Shown piece by piece: positions 33,958 to 44,760 of a stretch of 64,000 nucleotides of DNA (position 1 is its first letter; every line of letters begins with the position of its first letter). The stretch is taken from NCBI GenBank assembly GCA_025024175.1, contig QCXZ01000041.1, forward strand, positions 10,163,786 through 10,227,785. Reading direction: 5' to 3'. The notes beneath the pieces are model-generated. The model saw only the letters and a list, made by a program, of their open reading frames with translations, did not search any database and was not told where the DNA came from. The position numbers were made by a program, and so were the translations under genes. The DNA comes from Rhyzopertha dominica (lineage: Eukaryota; Arthropoda; Insecta; Coleoptera; Bostrichidae).

Positions 33958-35320
33958 GTATGTGCTTTATTGTTGGCGACTGCAAAATCACTCTAATACG
34001 GATAGTGAAAGAGACGCAATATTGGACAGCCATGAAAATTCTTAATAGTTTCTTATACTATGTACTTACTTCTATTTCAATATATTATGAGATTTTGTGA
34101 TATTCCAAATTCTTTTCACCACTTTTTTGGTACCTAGGGCATCACATCGATCGGTCTGCATTCAAATTATGCATATCAATAACCAACATTTAATAATTAA
34201 AACATTACTTAATAAATAAAGCACATCCAACATCAAAGTCTATTAATTGGGCACAGATTTGCTTTGTCTATGATACAAATCTGTGATTAATTAATAAATG
34301 TTGGTGTGAAATGTACTTGCTTTTCCTTCGAAAAACTATAAACATTCCATATATAATCTGAAACAAATATTAGAAAACAAACGTTGTAAATAATAGCTAT
34401 ATATTTGAAAATTAATATTACATGGATATTCCGAAACAAATATTGTTTATATATTTAAAGGTATTTATAAACGATTGAAGTAAAAACTTATAATATTAAA
34501 CAGGGTGGCGCTAAATACATATCAAAATATTCCAGAAGAGAACATTTAATGAATATTTAGTGTTATTAGGGTATTGTTTGCTAAGCCTAACACAAGTAAG
34601 TTGATAGTAGCAGCAAAAGCCAGTCTAGGCTATGTTGTATTGCAACAGCATGATTAGCTTTCCAATTGCTGCATATTTTAAATGACTTGTACATCGAACA
34701 GGCAAAATATTTAAAATTATTTTCGACAAATAATGTTATAAAGTTACATACATTTTAACTTATCATCACGAGATAACTTCAAGCAGACTTTAAAGACCTG
34801 GATATCGCCCTGAGGTGTGTCTTTTAGAGGCACAATTGCCGAACTTTATTTGAAATTGTGACAGGTAGATTTCAGATAGTGAGAAATGGGGTTCCACTGG
34901 GATCATTTCCTGGATTACCCTGAACTCTGCAGAAGCAGTACAATCGGCCACCAGTAGCAGACTAACTCGGATCATCAATCAAAATCCTTCGAGCATATAT
35001 TTCAAATTGCTTAATTCTACGCCGCGAGATGCAATTATACATATATTCCTGAGATTTAAGCTACTTATTATCGGATTGAATTAAATCATCACAAATAATT
35101 TTTGTGGCATTATAGCTCTGTGGTATTTGCATATAGACTTTTATTGTTACGCGATGCATTCAGTATTTTATAATGCACAATAACGAAACTATTACTGTTT
35201 ACTGATAAATAAGTAAAAAAAACTCTCATATCGATATTACTAATTTATTTTAAAATTCTTAGATGTGCTTCAGTACTATATACATTTATCTAGTTTGAGT
35301 TACATTCCACCAGGGTGTCG
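33958..35320. other. AT-rich region with a small fold-back
   Basis: 34182-34306 is a fold-back: ACCAACATTTAATAATTAA at the left pairs imperfectly with the right end, and inside it CACAGATTTG (34252-34261) pairs with CAAATCTGTG (34276-34285). It may be a tiny MITE. Otherwise nothing recognised. Confidence 0.4.
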
Positions 35321-36640
35321 AATTATTAGTTCCACTGTTGTTACGTTCCAGCTAGGAGTTGTTGTTACATTCCAGGATTGAGTTGTAGTTTCGTTTCACC
35401 AGGTAGTCGAATTAGTTGTTACGTTCCAGCTTGGAGTTGTCACATTCCAGGATTGAGTCGTAGTTNCGTTCCACCAGGGAGTCGAATTACTGGTTACGTT
35501 CCAACTCGGAGTTGTTGTCACATTCCAAGACGGAGTCGTTGTAGTTTCGTTCCACCATGGTGTCGAATTACTGGTTACGTTCCAACTCGGAGCTGTTGTC
35601 ACATTCCAGGACGGAGTCGTTGTTGTTTCGTTCCACCATGGTGTCGAATTACTGGTTACGTTCCAACTCGGAGTTGTTGTCACATTCCAAGACGGAGTCG
35701 TTGTAGTTTCGTTCCACCATGGTGTCGAATTACTGGTTACGTTCCAACTCGGAGTTGTTGTCACATTCCAGGACGGAGTCGTTGTAGTTTCGTTCCACCA
35801 GGGTGTCGAATTATTGGTTACGTTCCAACTCGGAGTTGTTGTCACATTCCAGGACGGAGTCGTCGTAGTTTCGTTCCACCAGGGTGTCGAATTGCTGGTT
35901 ACGTTCCAACTCGGAGTTGCTGTCACATTCCATAACGGAGTCGTTGTAGTTTCGTTCCACCAGGGTGTCGAATTACTGGTTACGTTCCAACTCGGAGTTG
36001 TTGTCACATTCCAGGACGGAGTCGTTGTAGTTTCGTTCCACCAGGGTGTCGAATTACTGGTTACGTTCCAACTCGGAGTTGTTGTCACATTCCAGGACGG
36101 AGTCGTTGTTGTTTCGTTCCACCATGGGGTCGAATTACTGGTTACGTTCCAACTCGGAGTTGTTGTCACATTCCAGGATGGAGTTGTTGTAGTTTCGTTC
36201 CACCAGGGAGTCGAATTATTTGTTACGTTCCAACTCGGTGGTGTTGTCACATTCCAGGACGGAGTCGTTGTAGTTTCGTTCCACCATGGTGTCGAATTAC
36301 TGGTTACGTTCCAACTCGGAGTTGTAACATTCCAGGACGGAGTCGTTGTTGTTTCGTTCCACCATGGGGTCGAATTACTGGTTACGTTCCAACTCGGAGT
36401 TGTTGTCACATTCCAGGACGGAGTCGTTGTAGTTTCGTTCCACCAGGGTGTTGAATTACTGGTTACGTTCCAACTCGGAGTTGTTGTCACATTCCAGGAC
36501 GGAGTCGTTGTAGTTTCGTTCCACCAGGGTGTCGAATTACTGGTTACGTTCCAACTCGGAGTTGCTGTCACATTCCAGGACGGAGTCGTTGTAGTTTCGT
36601 TCCACCAGGGAGTCGAATTACTTGTTACGTTCCAACTTGG
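35300..36640 (-). repeat. 81-bp tandem repeat array (coding)
   Basis: About 15 direct copies of an 81-bp unit, with occasional 78-bp units, make up most of the second exon of the secreted repeat protein. Units differ by scattered substitutions. Bases 35300-35395 continue the array beyond the stop codon. One N call falls at 35466. Confidence 0.93.
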
Positions 36641-36819
36641 AGTTGTACTATTCCAGGTCGGCGACGCTGTATTCGTTACGTTCCAAGGTGATGCGCTCGT
36701 AACATTCGATAGCTGTGTTGTTTCAGTGTTATTCTTGTAAAAAATAATCTCTTCGACTCCTACATTGTCCTTGATTGGTGGTTTCACATTAGTTTTCCAA
36801 CTTCTGTCAGCTTCAACAG
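35396..36819 (-). CDS. Trp/Asn/Thr-rich secreted repeat protein, exon 2
   Basis: The exon follows a minus-strand acceptor (ACCTTTTAAG, boundary 36819) and completes an Ala codon begun in exon 1. After a unique stretch (EADRSWKTNVKPPIKDNVGV, then EEIIFYKNNTETT) come about 15 repeats of 27 residues with consensus TPSWNVTTTPSWNVTSNSTP plus WWNETTT. Each unit holds about four N-glycosylation sequons (NVT, NVT, NST, NET) and four Trp. There are no Cys in the repeats and no membrane segment. The product with exon 1 is about 494 residues. Mucin-like, glue or cuticle/matrix roles are possible, but I recognise no family. The stop (TGA, 35398-35396) replaces a Trp codon of the repeat, and repeat sequence continues past it. 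Confidence 0.85.
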
Positions 36820-36876
36820 CTTAAAAGGTGTGGGCGAATTTAGTAATCAATTTGTAGCATTACCTGATCTACATAC
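36820..36876 (-). other. Short intron of the repeat-protein gene
   Basis: A 57-bp intron: minus-strand donor GTATGT (36876-36871) and acceptor TTTTAAG (ending 36820). The exon phases (1 and 1) agree. The length is typical of minimal insect introns. Confidence 0.85.
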
Positions 36877-36937
36877 CTGTTACATTTAGGAAAAGAGGCA
36901 CTAGAAGGCATGTGTATATTAAGATTCTTGTGAACAT
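36877..36937 (-). CDS. Trp/Asn/Thr-rich secreted repeat protein, exon 1 (signal peptide)
   Basis: The minus-strand ATG at 36937 opens MFTRILIYTCLLVPLFLNVT, a signal peptide with a hydrophobic core, and ends at a GTATGT donor with one base of the next codon. A TATA box lies 58 bases upstream. The two-exon layout, with the signal peptide alone in a tiny first exon, is common in insect cuticle and secreted structural protein genes. Confidence 0.87.
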
Positions 36938-36994
36938 GACTAGTACTTGTTGATGCACCTTTGCTTAGTGGATAAACATAGACTTTAGTGGGAC

Positions 36995-37002
36995 TTTATA
37001 TA
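36995..37002 (-). promoter_or_regulatory. TATA box of the repeat-protein gene
   Basis: TATATAAA on the minus strand, about 58 bases upstream of the start codon. Transcription would begin near 36965-36972, giving a leader of about 30 bases. A strong TATA box fits a highly expressed, tissue-specific gene. Confidence 0.7.
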
Positions 37003-38224
37003 CCGCTGAAAAGTAAGGAAGAGCGGCTATAAGCTGACTAACTATCAAAGTACAATCTAATTGTCATTGATAAAAAATGATATCAATTCTCCTAAAGTGT
37101 GTTTATACAATATTTCCAGGTATTTTGTGTAAGTGGAGAAAATATTTCAAGCTGGTGCAGTTTAATAGATAATAATCAATCAATTAGATTATGCTTACAT
37201 TTTGGATTAAAATACTATCAAGATGGTAACAAAGACTAATACAAGGTTGATAAATTAATTATAAAACAAAAAAAATTGTTCCCTTTCTAATTGCGCAATA
37301 CAAGAAATTCACAATTATTCGAGCTAAAGTATGATCACTTGAAAACATGGAAGTACATAGATAGGCACTCAAAGGATGATTCCTTATCGCCTTTATTTGT
37401 AAAGCACTTTGCTTATCTGTAAGTGGAAGATTAATATAAACTCTAAGCTAAACATGTCGTTCCCAAAAATCCTGCCTTGTGTACTGATGACAATATATGC
37501 AGCACAAAATAGTACGATAAATTATAAGAACAAAATGAACAGTAGTACATCACTAGAAATATAAATTACAATTTACACATAACACAATAATATCCAGTAG
37601 TGCTTAAGACAAGATACAAAACCTGAGCTTAGCATTTGTTCTGCTAGGGGAAATTTAAAGTATGCGATCAGATTTAGCTTCCTAAAGCAGTATACTAAAG
37701 TTAATTCACTGAGTATCGCGGCATAATCCATTCGATTGTAAAGTAAACAGTGCAGGCAAGACAATGAGAAAGAATCTGCAGCGTACGAGCCCATCTACTT
37801 CAGATTGTTGGAATAATAAATCGTGATTATATCCCCTAGTCTAGTGCACACCCTCCGCTTGTAAGCTTTCTAGAATTTGTGTTTGAGAAATATATGTGGG
37901 ATGAAAAATCATAGAAGCATACTCGAATTTAGATCACACTAAACTAAAATACAGGGTTTAAATTATATACAATTCATAATGATGAATCCATCAGGGACCG
38001 GAAAGAAGACGCAGAAACTGATTCGAAATTAGTTTTAAACCTAAATTTACTGTTACCTGTTATTCCCAAATCATTCACCGTGGTATACCTAGTCAGATGG
38101 TTATTTTCTACAACATACAACGTTGTATGTATCATGTTTTAGGGAAAATGTCGTTTACACTTGGATGCATTAAGTATTAATCTGTTTGTACTACACTTTT
38201 TAGTCATAGCATTTAATTGATCCG
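37003..38224. other. AT-rich region upstream of the repeat-protein gene
   Basis: No gene or element recognised. The first few hundred bases may hold promoter elements of the minus-strand repeat-protein gene. Confidence 0.4.
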
Positions 38225-38292
38225 GCAAGACAGTTGCCAATATTATTCACAAATAAAAAATATTTTAACATGATCTGCAAATAAGAATATAT
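38225..38292 (-). pseudogene. LINE reverse transcriptase relic, part beyond the LTR insertion
   Basis: The minus-strand reading near 38256-38282 is LFADHVKIF, the degraded [YF]ADD catalytic block of a Jockey/CR1-type RT. It is the continuation of the RT fragment at 42256-42760, separated from it by the LTR element 38293-42251, which has an ATAT duplication at the break. Confidence 0.65.
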
Positions 38293-38768
38293 TGTCATAT
38301 ATTGAATTTATTCTAAATTCATTTAATTAGATCGTTACACATTCTAGAACAGAACGTTTACTAAACATGTCAGCATTTTTGTGTCATTGCACTTCCCGCT
38401 AGCACCGAGTATAATGCTAGCGAAGCATTACGACGTATTAGCAAGTTGAGTATAAATACGCTGATAAATCGATCGTGAATAACGGGGAAATAACTTAGGG
38501 TACTGCATAATGTAAAANGTTGTTCCTCTGGCAGGAGCTAGCCCTCCTAGCACAATGTAAGTAACCAGGTAAAATATTCAAGTGTCATTTTAATATATTT
38601 CTTTGTGCTACAATTATTGTCTGTTTTATGTTACTTGTTTTACAGATTTCTTTGTTAATAAATATTTGTTTAGAACCTAAGTCGTATCTCTCCTGCCTTC
38701 GCCCCTAGTTCTTTGTTTCAGGTAATCTCTAGCTCAACGGCGCACAACCAAATCCGAGGGTTGTGACA
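38293..38768 (+). repeat. LARD-like element 5' LTR
   Basis: 476 bp, TGTCATATATTG ... GGGTTGTGACA; preceded by ATAT. One N call at 38518. Confidence 0.93.
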
Positions 38769-41758
38769 TGTGGTGGAGGCGCCCTTTTGATTCCGATGTA
38801 CCCAGTGTGACAAATGGTGGTGGTCTACAACAAAATAAAAATTAACCTNTTANCCATCATTAAACCTAGCCATTATTCCCTATTACTTAAGAGTATGGGA
38901 AGACGGTCAGCAAAGGGGTTCAAGGCTTTCAGCTCCTACCAAAGCTAAGAGGTCAGCCAGATAAGTCTGCGTAAACCCTCATAGCCTCAGACTGTTGGTT
39001 GTAGGTCGACAGATCTAGCTAGTATAGCTAAAAGGTCAGCCAGATAAGTCTGCGTAAACCCTCATATTCTCAGACTTGGTTGTAGGCAGGCAGATCTAGC
39101 TTGCGTGAGCCAAGCCGAAGTCCTCCTAAACAGATCGAACCCTGTATTTCTATTTATTCCTTATTTATAAAAAAAAACAGGCAGTCATTACCAATGGGCA
39201 TTTATACGAGGAAGTTCTGCAACACATGCCAAGAGGAGGAACCTACCATCCAAAGTAAGAAATATAATTGACCCCCTACCACCCACCCCAAACTACGGCT
39301 TAGGTTCATACTATCAGATTTTTGTAGCAATTTAATGTAAATGCAAATGAGTTTGTTAAAATATTTTTGCAGGAAATAGGTATTTCTAAATAGAAACACA
39401 TAGGGAGCAATGGCCAACATAGTAACCATCGAGGAAGCCTTAAGGAACTGTCCACCTCCTGTATTTCCAAAGTTTAGAGCACAATTTTGTCAGGAATCAA
39501 ACAGCAATCAAGCAAGAATAAATTTAAAAACCACGCACTTGACATCTTCAAACATGGATACTGGAAGAAACCAGAATGGCCGAAAAATAAGGAAGCAGGT
39601 GGTTTGTAAGCGGAAAGTTAAGAGGACCAATAAGAGTAATATCGAATGCAGAATGAAACCAGACGATGGACTTCCCAAAAGACATTGCATTTGTAAGAAA
39701 AGCGAGACAGCAAGGCAGCACTAAGTTAGCAGAAGAAAGAGGGATGCATTATGTGCTAGCATTTACAGTAGAGATATAAGGTAACAAATATAAGGTAAAA
39801 GTAAATGATAAATATAAGCCGACGCAGGTTACTGAAAAGGGTTATGAATTTTCATTTCACAGGATAATAAATAGGTAGCTACATTATAGCAAGGATATTA
39901 TTGTTTTAAGTTTAAAAACTTCGACTTACCATAGTTTAAGCTTCCCCTAATAGTATCACGCCATGGTAAACAAACAGGAAACTCCTGCAGGACCAAAGTG
40001 TTGCAACACTGAGCTCAGCAAATCCCACACAGACTATACTGCAGTAATACTTGTACAAGTCGATGGCCAGTAAAAGAGTAGTAAGCGCAAAACCTACGAA
40101 AAATAAGTTTTAGCAGAAGAACCTTACAAATAAGTACCTAAACTCATATCAAGTGAAGTAAAGCATAAGGGATATTCAAAGGACCTATTGCTTGCCAGAA
40201 AAAAGCTAATACAGCTGTAAGTTAAATTATTGAAAATCGGGAGACCTGGCAAATAATTTTTAATGCAGTATGGTCCTACGTGTTTTATTTCACAAAGCAT
40301 GTCCCATAAGTTCTCCTCGATTGTCGTCGTCGGTGTACAACAACTATTGTACAAAAATACAAAATTTTGAAAAGCTGCAGCATCAACTGCGCAAATAAAA
40401 GTAGGCAAGCGAATGAGTGTGTGATGCAAGAGTTCCAGAATGGGTTCTTCTTAAGCTTATTTATGCATGGACACTAATTGGGTATTTTTATCTTATGGGT
40501 ATTAATCAACACAAATAACACTAACCATCATGACTAACCACTAATCCTGTGATCACAAAAATATTGAGTTAACTCTAATTTTTAAAAGTAGGTACCTACA
40601 CAAAATTTATTAGGGTTTAGTTTTTAAATAGCTTTTGAGAAACGTCATTATAGACGAATATTAATAAGATTTTAGATGTTTATACGATAGATAATAGAAT
40701 AGGAAAATAAGCAAAAAAAGTATCGTTCAGATCATTTCGTGAATTAAAATTTAGTAGATACACTAAACAAACACTAAAATAGGTACAACTAAATCATTAA
40801 AATTAAAATTTTTATACAAGTTCATACTATCATAGATATTTACTTACCTTTTTTGTTTATATCTTTCATGTCACGACCCGCACACACGCCCACACATCAC
40901 ACGAAAAGGCACTATACACTGGCAGCAAGACGACGGCCAAATTTTTCAAAGTACTGGCTCCACGTTCGACTCCAAAGGCGAGTACGACGATATGGCATCT
41001 ACCAAAACCAGTCAGAAAGCAAAACAAGAATGGGTCACCTACACAAGACCAAAAATANCACACCTTCCATTTCCTAAAACCCACAAAAATTTACCAATAT
41101 CCAAGAAGACTCCACAAGGAAGCCGAAGACGTCGCCCATTGACCCACAATCTAGCTTCAGGGTGACGTATTCACTCAACAAGCTGAAGAACCACCAGCAA
41201 CATCAAACCAGTACATTGACAAAGAAGTACAACGGTGTCGGAAAAGAACATCAAATTTGCTGAATCGACTGAAATCTCCACCGGCTGTAATGAAGGTCAT
41301 TCCAAGCAACAACCACAATCGCCTACTCATCGCAAGTGCATCTTGATACCAAAGACTGCAATTAGTTAAAACATGAACAGAGCCGTAACCAGTGAAAAGT
41401 AAACAGTGCCGTACTTAGAAAAGTGTGATCGCTAGTGTGTGTCCAAAGAACAGTGATAAATGATTGTAGACATTAAAATGGGCCCAATATGTATATGTCA
41501 TTGATTAGTTTTAAGCCAATAAATTTTTACTTTTGTTTTGATTATTTTGCTATTACTTCTTTTTTTTCCAAATTTCAGTTACAGACTATATATAATGCAT
41601 TTGTTTTAAGTATCAATTTATGTTTAACAGTTGTTAATATTTAATTGTTAATTTCACTATATCTTTTTTTTGTTCATTTTTGAGCTCACGGTTTGGTACA
41701 ATGTAATAATTAATTCTTTTTCCACTTTTCCAGTGCAAGCTGGAGGGCCAGATTTTCT

Positions 41759-41772
41759 AAGCTGGGGGGAAA
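41759..41772 (+). other. Polypurine tract of the LARD-like element
   Basis: AAGCTGGGGGGAAA immediately before the right LTR; it fixes the plus orientation. Confidence 0.8.
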
Positions 41773-42251
41773 TGTCATATATTGAATTTATTCTAAATTC
41801 ATTTAATTAGATCGTTACACATTCTGGAACAGCACGTTTACTAAACATGTCAGCATTTTTGTGTCATTGCACTTCCCGCTAGCACCGAGTATAATGCTAG
41901 CGAAGCATTACGACGTATTAGCAAGTTGAGTATAAATACGCGGACAAATCGATCGTGAATAACGGGGAAATAACTTAGAGTACTGCACAATGTAAAACGT
42001 TGTTCCTCTGGCAGGAGCTAGCCCTCCTAGCACAATGTAAGTAACGAGGTAAAATATTCAAGTGTCATTTTAATATATTTCTTTGTGCTACAATTATTAA
42101 TGTCTGTTTTATGTTACTTGTTTTACAGATTTCTTTGTTAATAAATATTTGTTTAGAACCTAAGTCGTATCTCTCCTACCTTCGCCCCTAGTTCTTGGTT
42201 TCAGATAATCTCTAGCTCAACGGCGCACAACCAAATCCGAGGGTTGTGACA
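41773..42251 (+). repeat. LARD-like element 3' LTR
   Basis: 479 bp, nearly identical to 38293-38768 with a small insertion (AATGTC) near 42099; followed by ATAT. Confidence 0.93.
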
Positions 42252-42255
42252 ATAT

Positions 42256-42760
42256 GAGCTTTTATTCGTTTCGGGAGATCATGGATATATATTAAAATAA
42301 TAGGGGTCCAATTTGGAACCCTGAAGTACTCCAGTTGTGGGCGTGAAGGTTGTTGAAGAAACCCCACCGTATTGTACCAGTGGTGATCTGTCTGTTAGAC
42401 AGCTTGGAAGGGACACAACAGTGCATCACTGGCACCAAACTGATTCAGCATTAAAAGCAGCACGTAGTGATCAATTCGTTAGAATGCTGTGTTGAAATCA
42501 GTCTAGTGGAGCTTGCGCATCAAGCTCAGGAGATACTAACTATCTTAGTGAATGTTGACAACCGAGACATATTGGCAATACAATAATGAAGAGTGGTTTC
42601 AGTAACTTTTGAAAACTACCATGAAATAGAAACAGGTCGATAATTATCAACCTTTGATAGATCACCTCATTAAACATTAATCAAATTCGGGAAACTTTCC
42701 ATAGGGACAAAATTTTAGAAGTTTTCGTTACATATAAGATTAAATATCTAATCCAATGGA
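42256..42760 (-). pseudogene. LINE reverse transcriptase relic interrupted by the LTR element
   Basis: The minus strand near 42290-42350 reads PTTGVLQGSKLDP, a form of the GVPQGS-LGP block of non-LTR reverse transcriptases. Further upstream frames are broken but LINE-like. The RT continues at 38225-38292. Confidence 0.6.
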
Positions 42761-44459
42761 TCAATAAATACACACGTAGAGTCTTTAAAAATAAAGCTGG
42801 GAACAATATCTACACCAGAAGTAAATTCATTTTTTGGACATTTTGTTGCCAAATGTATCTACTTCCTACCAATACACTGCAGATTAAATAATTTTATCAG
42901 TTAAAAAGTTATGAAACATGATTTTAAATACCATATTTTGACACAGCTTATTGTCTTCAATTTAAATAACGATATAAAAGTTCCTAAACCTACTGAGAAG
43001 TACAAGCTTTCAGTGGCATCGATAAATGCTGTCAACACGTTCCACGATATATTGCCACAAATACACGACTACAGGACAAATTCCCAGTTTTAGCATTCCG
43101 CCCTCGTATTAGGATTAATCGTAAACTCCGTTACGTTTGCCAGATGTCATGTACGCTGTTGACTACAACTGGAATACAGATTATTTCCAAATCGCCTGCA
43201 TTCGCCACGATCTGATATATGCGAAATGTGAGGCAGCGGTATCGACAAAAGCCCGTGCGGTAGCAAACATGCTGACGTATTCAGGCGATCATGTAGTGCA
43301 TGGTTTCATCTCTCCACATAGTTTGATATATGTATGCGGAAATCTTTTATATCAAACGATCAGTTTAGAAGCGGCGATGCGCAGCTTTGGTACCGGTATA
43401 ATTGAAAGATGCAAATATCACCTAAAAAGTGTTATTAAAAGTTCAATACCATTTGCATGTAAAATGTAATGGCTTTTAAAGATTGATCAGCGGAGATAAA
43501 GTAATACTATTAAGTGTAACGGAGTTAGGGGTTTTCACAGGAAGACGTATCGGTGTAGCGTTTATTGAAGTAACCGAACATAATACAAAAAAAACATACA
43601 ATAGAATTACATGCCTACACCCAACCTGGAACTTACCCGAACACCAGGTTTATTAAATTAGTAAATAAATTCAACGCACCCCGAGGATGTGCAGCCACTT
43701 CAAAAGATGCTCGTCGTATGTTTAAATAGCCGAGCTGGTGTTAAGCAAAAAACTTGTATAAGAAAAGGGTCTGACGCTGGGATTATAGCCTTTATGAAGC
43801 GGATACTGCTACATAAGATCAAAGCCACAATGGAATAAATGAAACATTTTTGATATAACGAGTTCTATATACCTTTTTTAGAGTCAACCCATCTCATTGC
43901 GTTTTCTATCTGAGCTATGCCCATTTGCATTTTCATTATAACGTCTAAGCTTCCGTGGTATTCAGGACCGTTTACGATGCTACGATCGAGAAATTGCCAA
44001 AGTTTTGCTGATGGGGACATTAAAACGCATCAAACTTTAGGTGCTGGTCGTAACCACCAGCATCAGTGGAAATACAAGCATCTGTGCCTTTATTACTGGA
44101 GGAGTTTGGCTTTGCTCTTTTCTGTTAGAGTTTGTAGTATGCGAGTATAGCTTGTTAAGACCCGTATTTTATTTATTTATTAACGGCTTCATTTACATGC
44201 ATGTCGGTGCATGTCATTACAAAATAAAAGTCTGTTAATATAGGCTTAACTAGAAGGAAAAATAAAGTAAATACCTAGTTTACATATACGACCAGAAGGC
44301 GAATTCATACAATAGGTTGTTGAATGAAACAACAAGTGAGAACCTCTGATACACTAGCAATGCAATGCAATTAAAACATTTTTAAAATTCAGAATTTTTT
44401 AAATAATGAAAGTAAAACTCAAATATTTGATAAATTTTCATTTGAACATGGGTATCGTA
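42761..44459. other. Region without confirmed gene; a possible TIR unit
   Basis: 43124-43528 is bounded by an inverted repeat (AACTCCGTTAC and GTAACGGAGTT) and contains a 110-codon plus frame starting at 43137 (MPDVMYAVDYNWNTDYFQIA) with balanced codon use but no known domain. Other sequence is AT-rich and unassigned. Confidence 0.35.
43137..43469 (+). CDS. Hypothetical 110-residue frame in a possible TIR unit
   Basis: The frame has mixed codon use and higher GC than its flanks, and reads for example CIRHDLIYAKCEAAVSTKAR and GFISPHSLIYVCGNLLYQTI. There is no signal peptide, domain or splice evidence. It sits between 11-bp inverted repeats and may be part of a mobile element. I do not recognise it, and it may be chance. 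Confidence 0.22.
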   Translation: MPDVMYAVDYNWNTDYFQIACIRHDLIYAKCEAAVSTKARAVANMLTYSGDHVVHGFISPHSLIYVCGNLLYQTISLEAAMRSFGTGIIERCKYHLKSVIKSSIPFACKM

Positions 44460-44760
44460 TTATGGTAACCACATAATACACGGTAACTTAAGTAACCATA
44501 CGCAACTATCGTAATTCGTGAGCCTGACATCTCCCAAAAAATTAGAATTGGAATTCAATTCCAGTCTATTTATTTTACACCAATGCAATACTTGAACAAA
44601 TTCGCGCTCATCCTTAACAGAGTAAGTCCTAAAAATCTTAAGATCAGCGGCAGAATACAGTATTTTACGATGTTTAACTATCTTCACCACGTCCATGAAA
44701 TATAAGAAAAACAATATGGTACCCAGGTGTGAACCTTGCGGTATCCCCAACTAGGCAGTA
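44460..44760 (-). pseudogene. LINE (Jockey-type) reverse transcriptase fragment
   Basis: The minus-strand reading begins GIPQGSHLGTILFFLYFMDV, has YSAADLKIF in place of YADDLKIF, then the conserved WCKINRLELN block, in correct order. The active-site Asp pair is damaged (AAD). It is open for about 96 codons; sequence on both sides is broken. Confidence 0.83.

Larger units (their letters stand above)
38293..42251 (+). mobile_element. Non-coding LTR retroelement (LARD-like)
   Basis: LTRs at 38293-38768 (476 bp) and 41773-42251 (479 bp) are nearly identical, with ends TGTCA...TGACA and a 4-bp duplication ATAT (38289-38292, 42252-42255). Orientation is plus: each LTR has a TATA-like GTATAAATAC followed downstream by AATAAA. 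A primer binding site (TGGTGGAGGCGCC, 38771-38783) follows the left LTR, and a clean polypurine tract (AAGCTGGGGGGAAA, 41759-41772) precedes the right. The 3.0-kb interior has no gag or pol motif on either strand, only short frames, so the element depends on another for mobility. An 83-bp direct duplication lies at about 38951-39116. Confidence 0.9.

Noticed and set aside
35378..36740. Long plus-strand open frames across the repeat array (HQGVELLVTFQLGVVVTFQD-type and SRITGYVPTRSCCHIPG-type)
   Set aside because: They are antisense readings of the 81-bp coding repeat. They have no start context, signal peptide or splice partner, whereas the minus strand has signal peptide, intron and TATA box.
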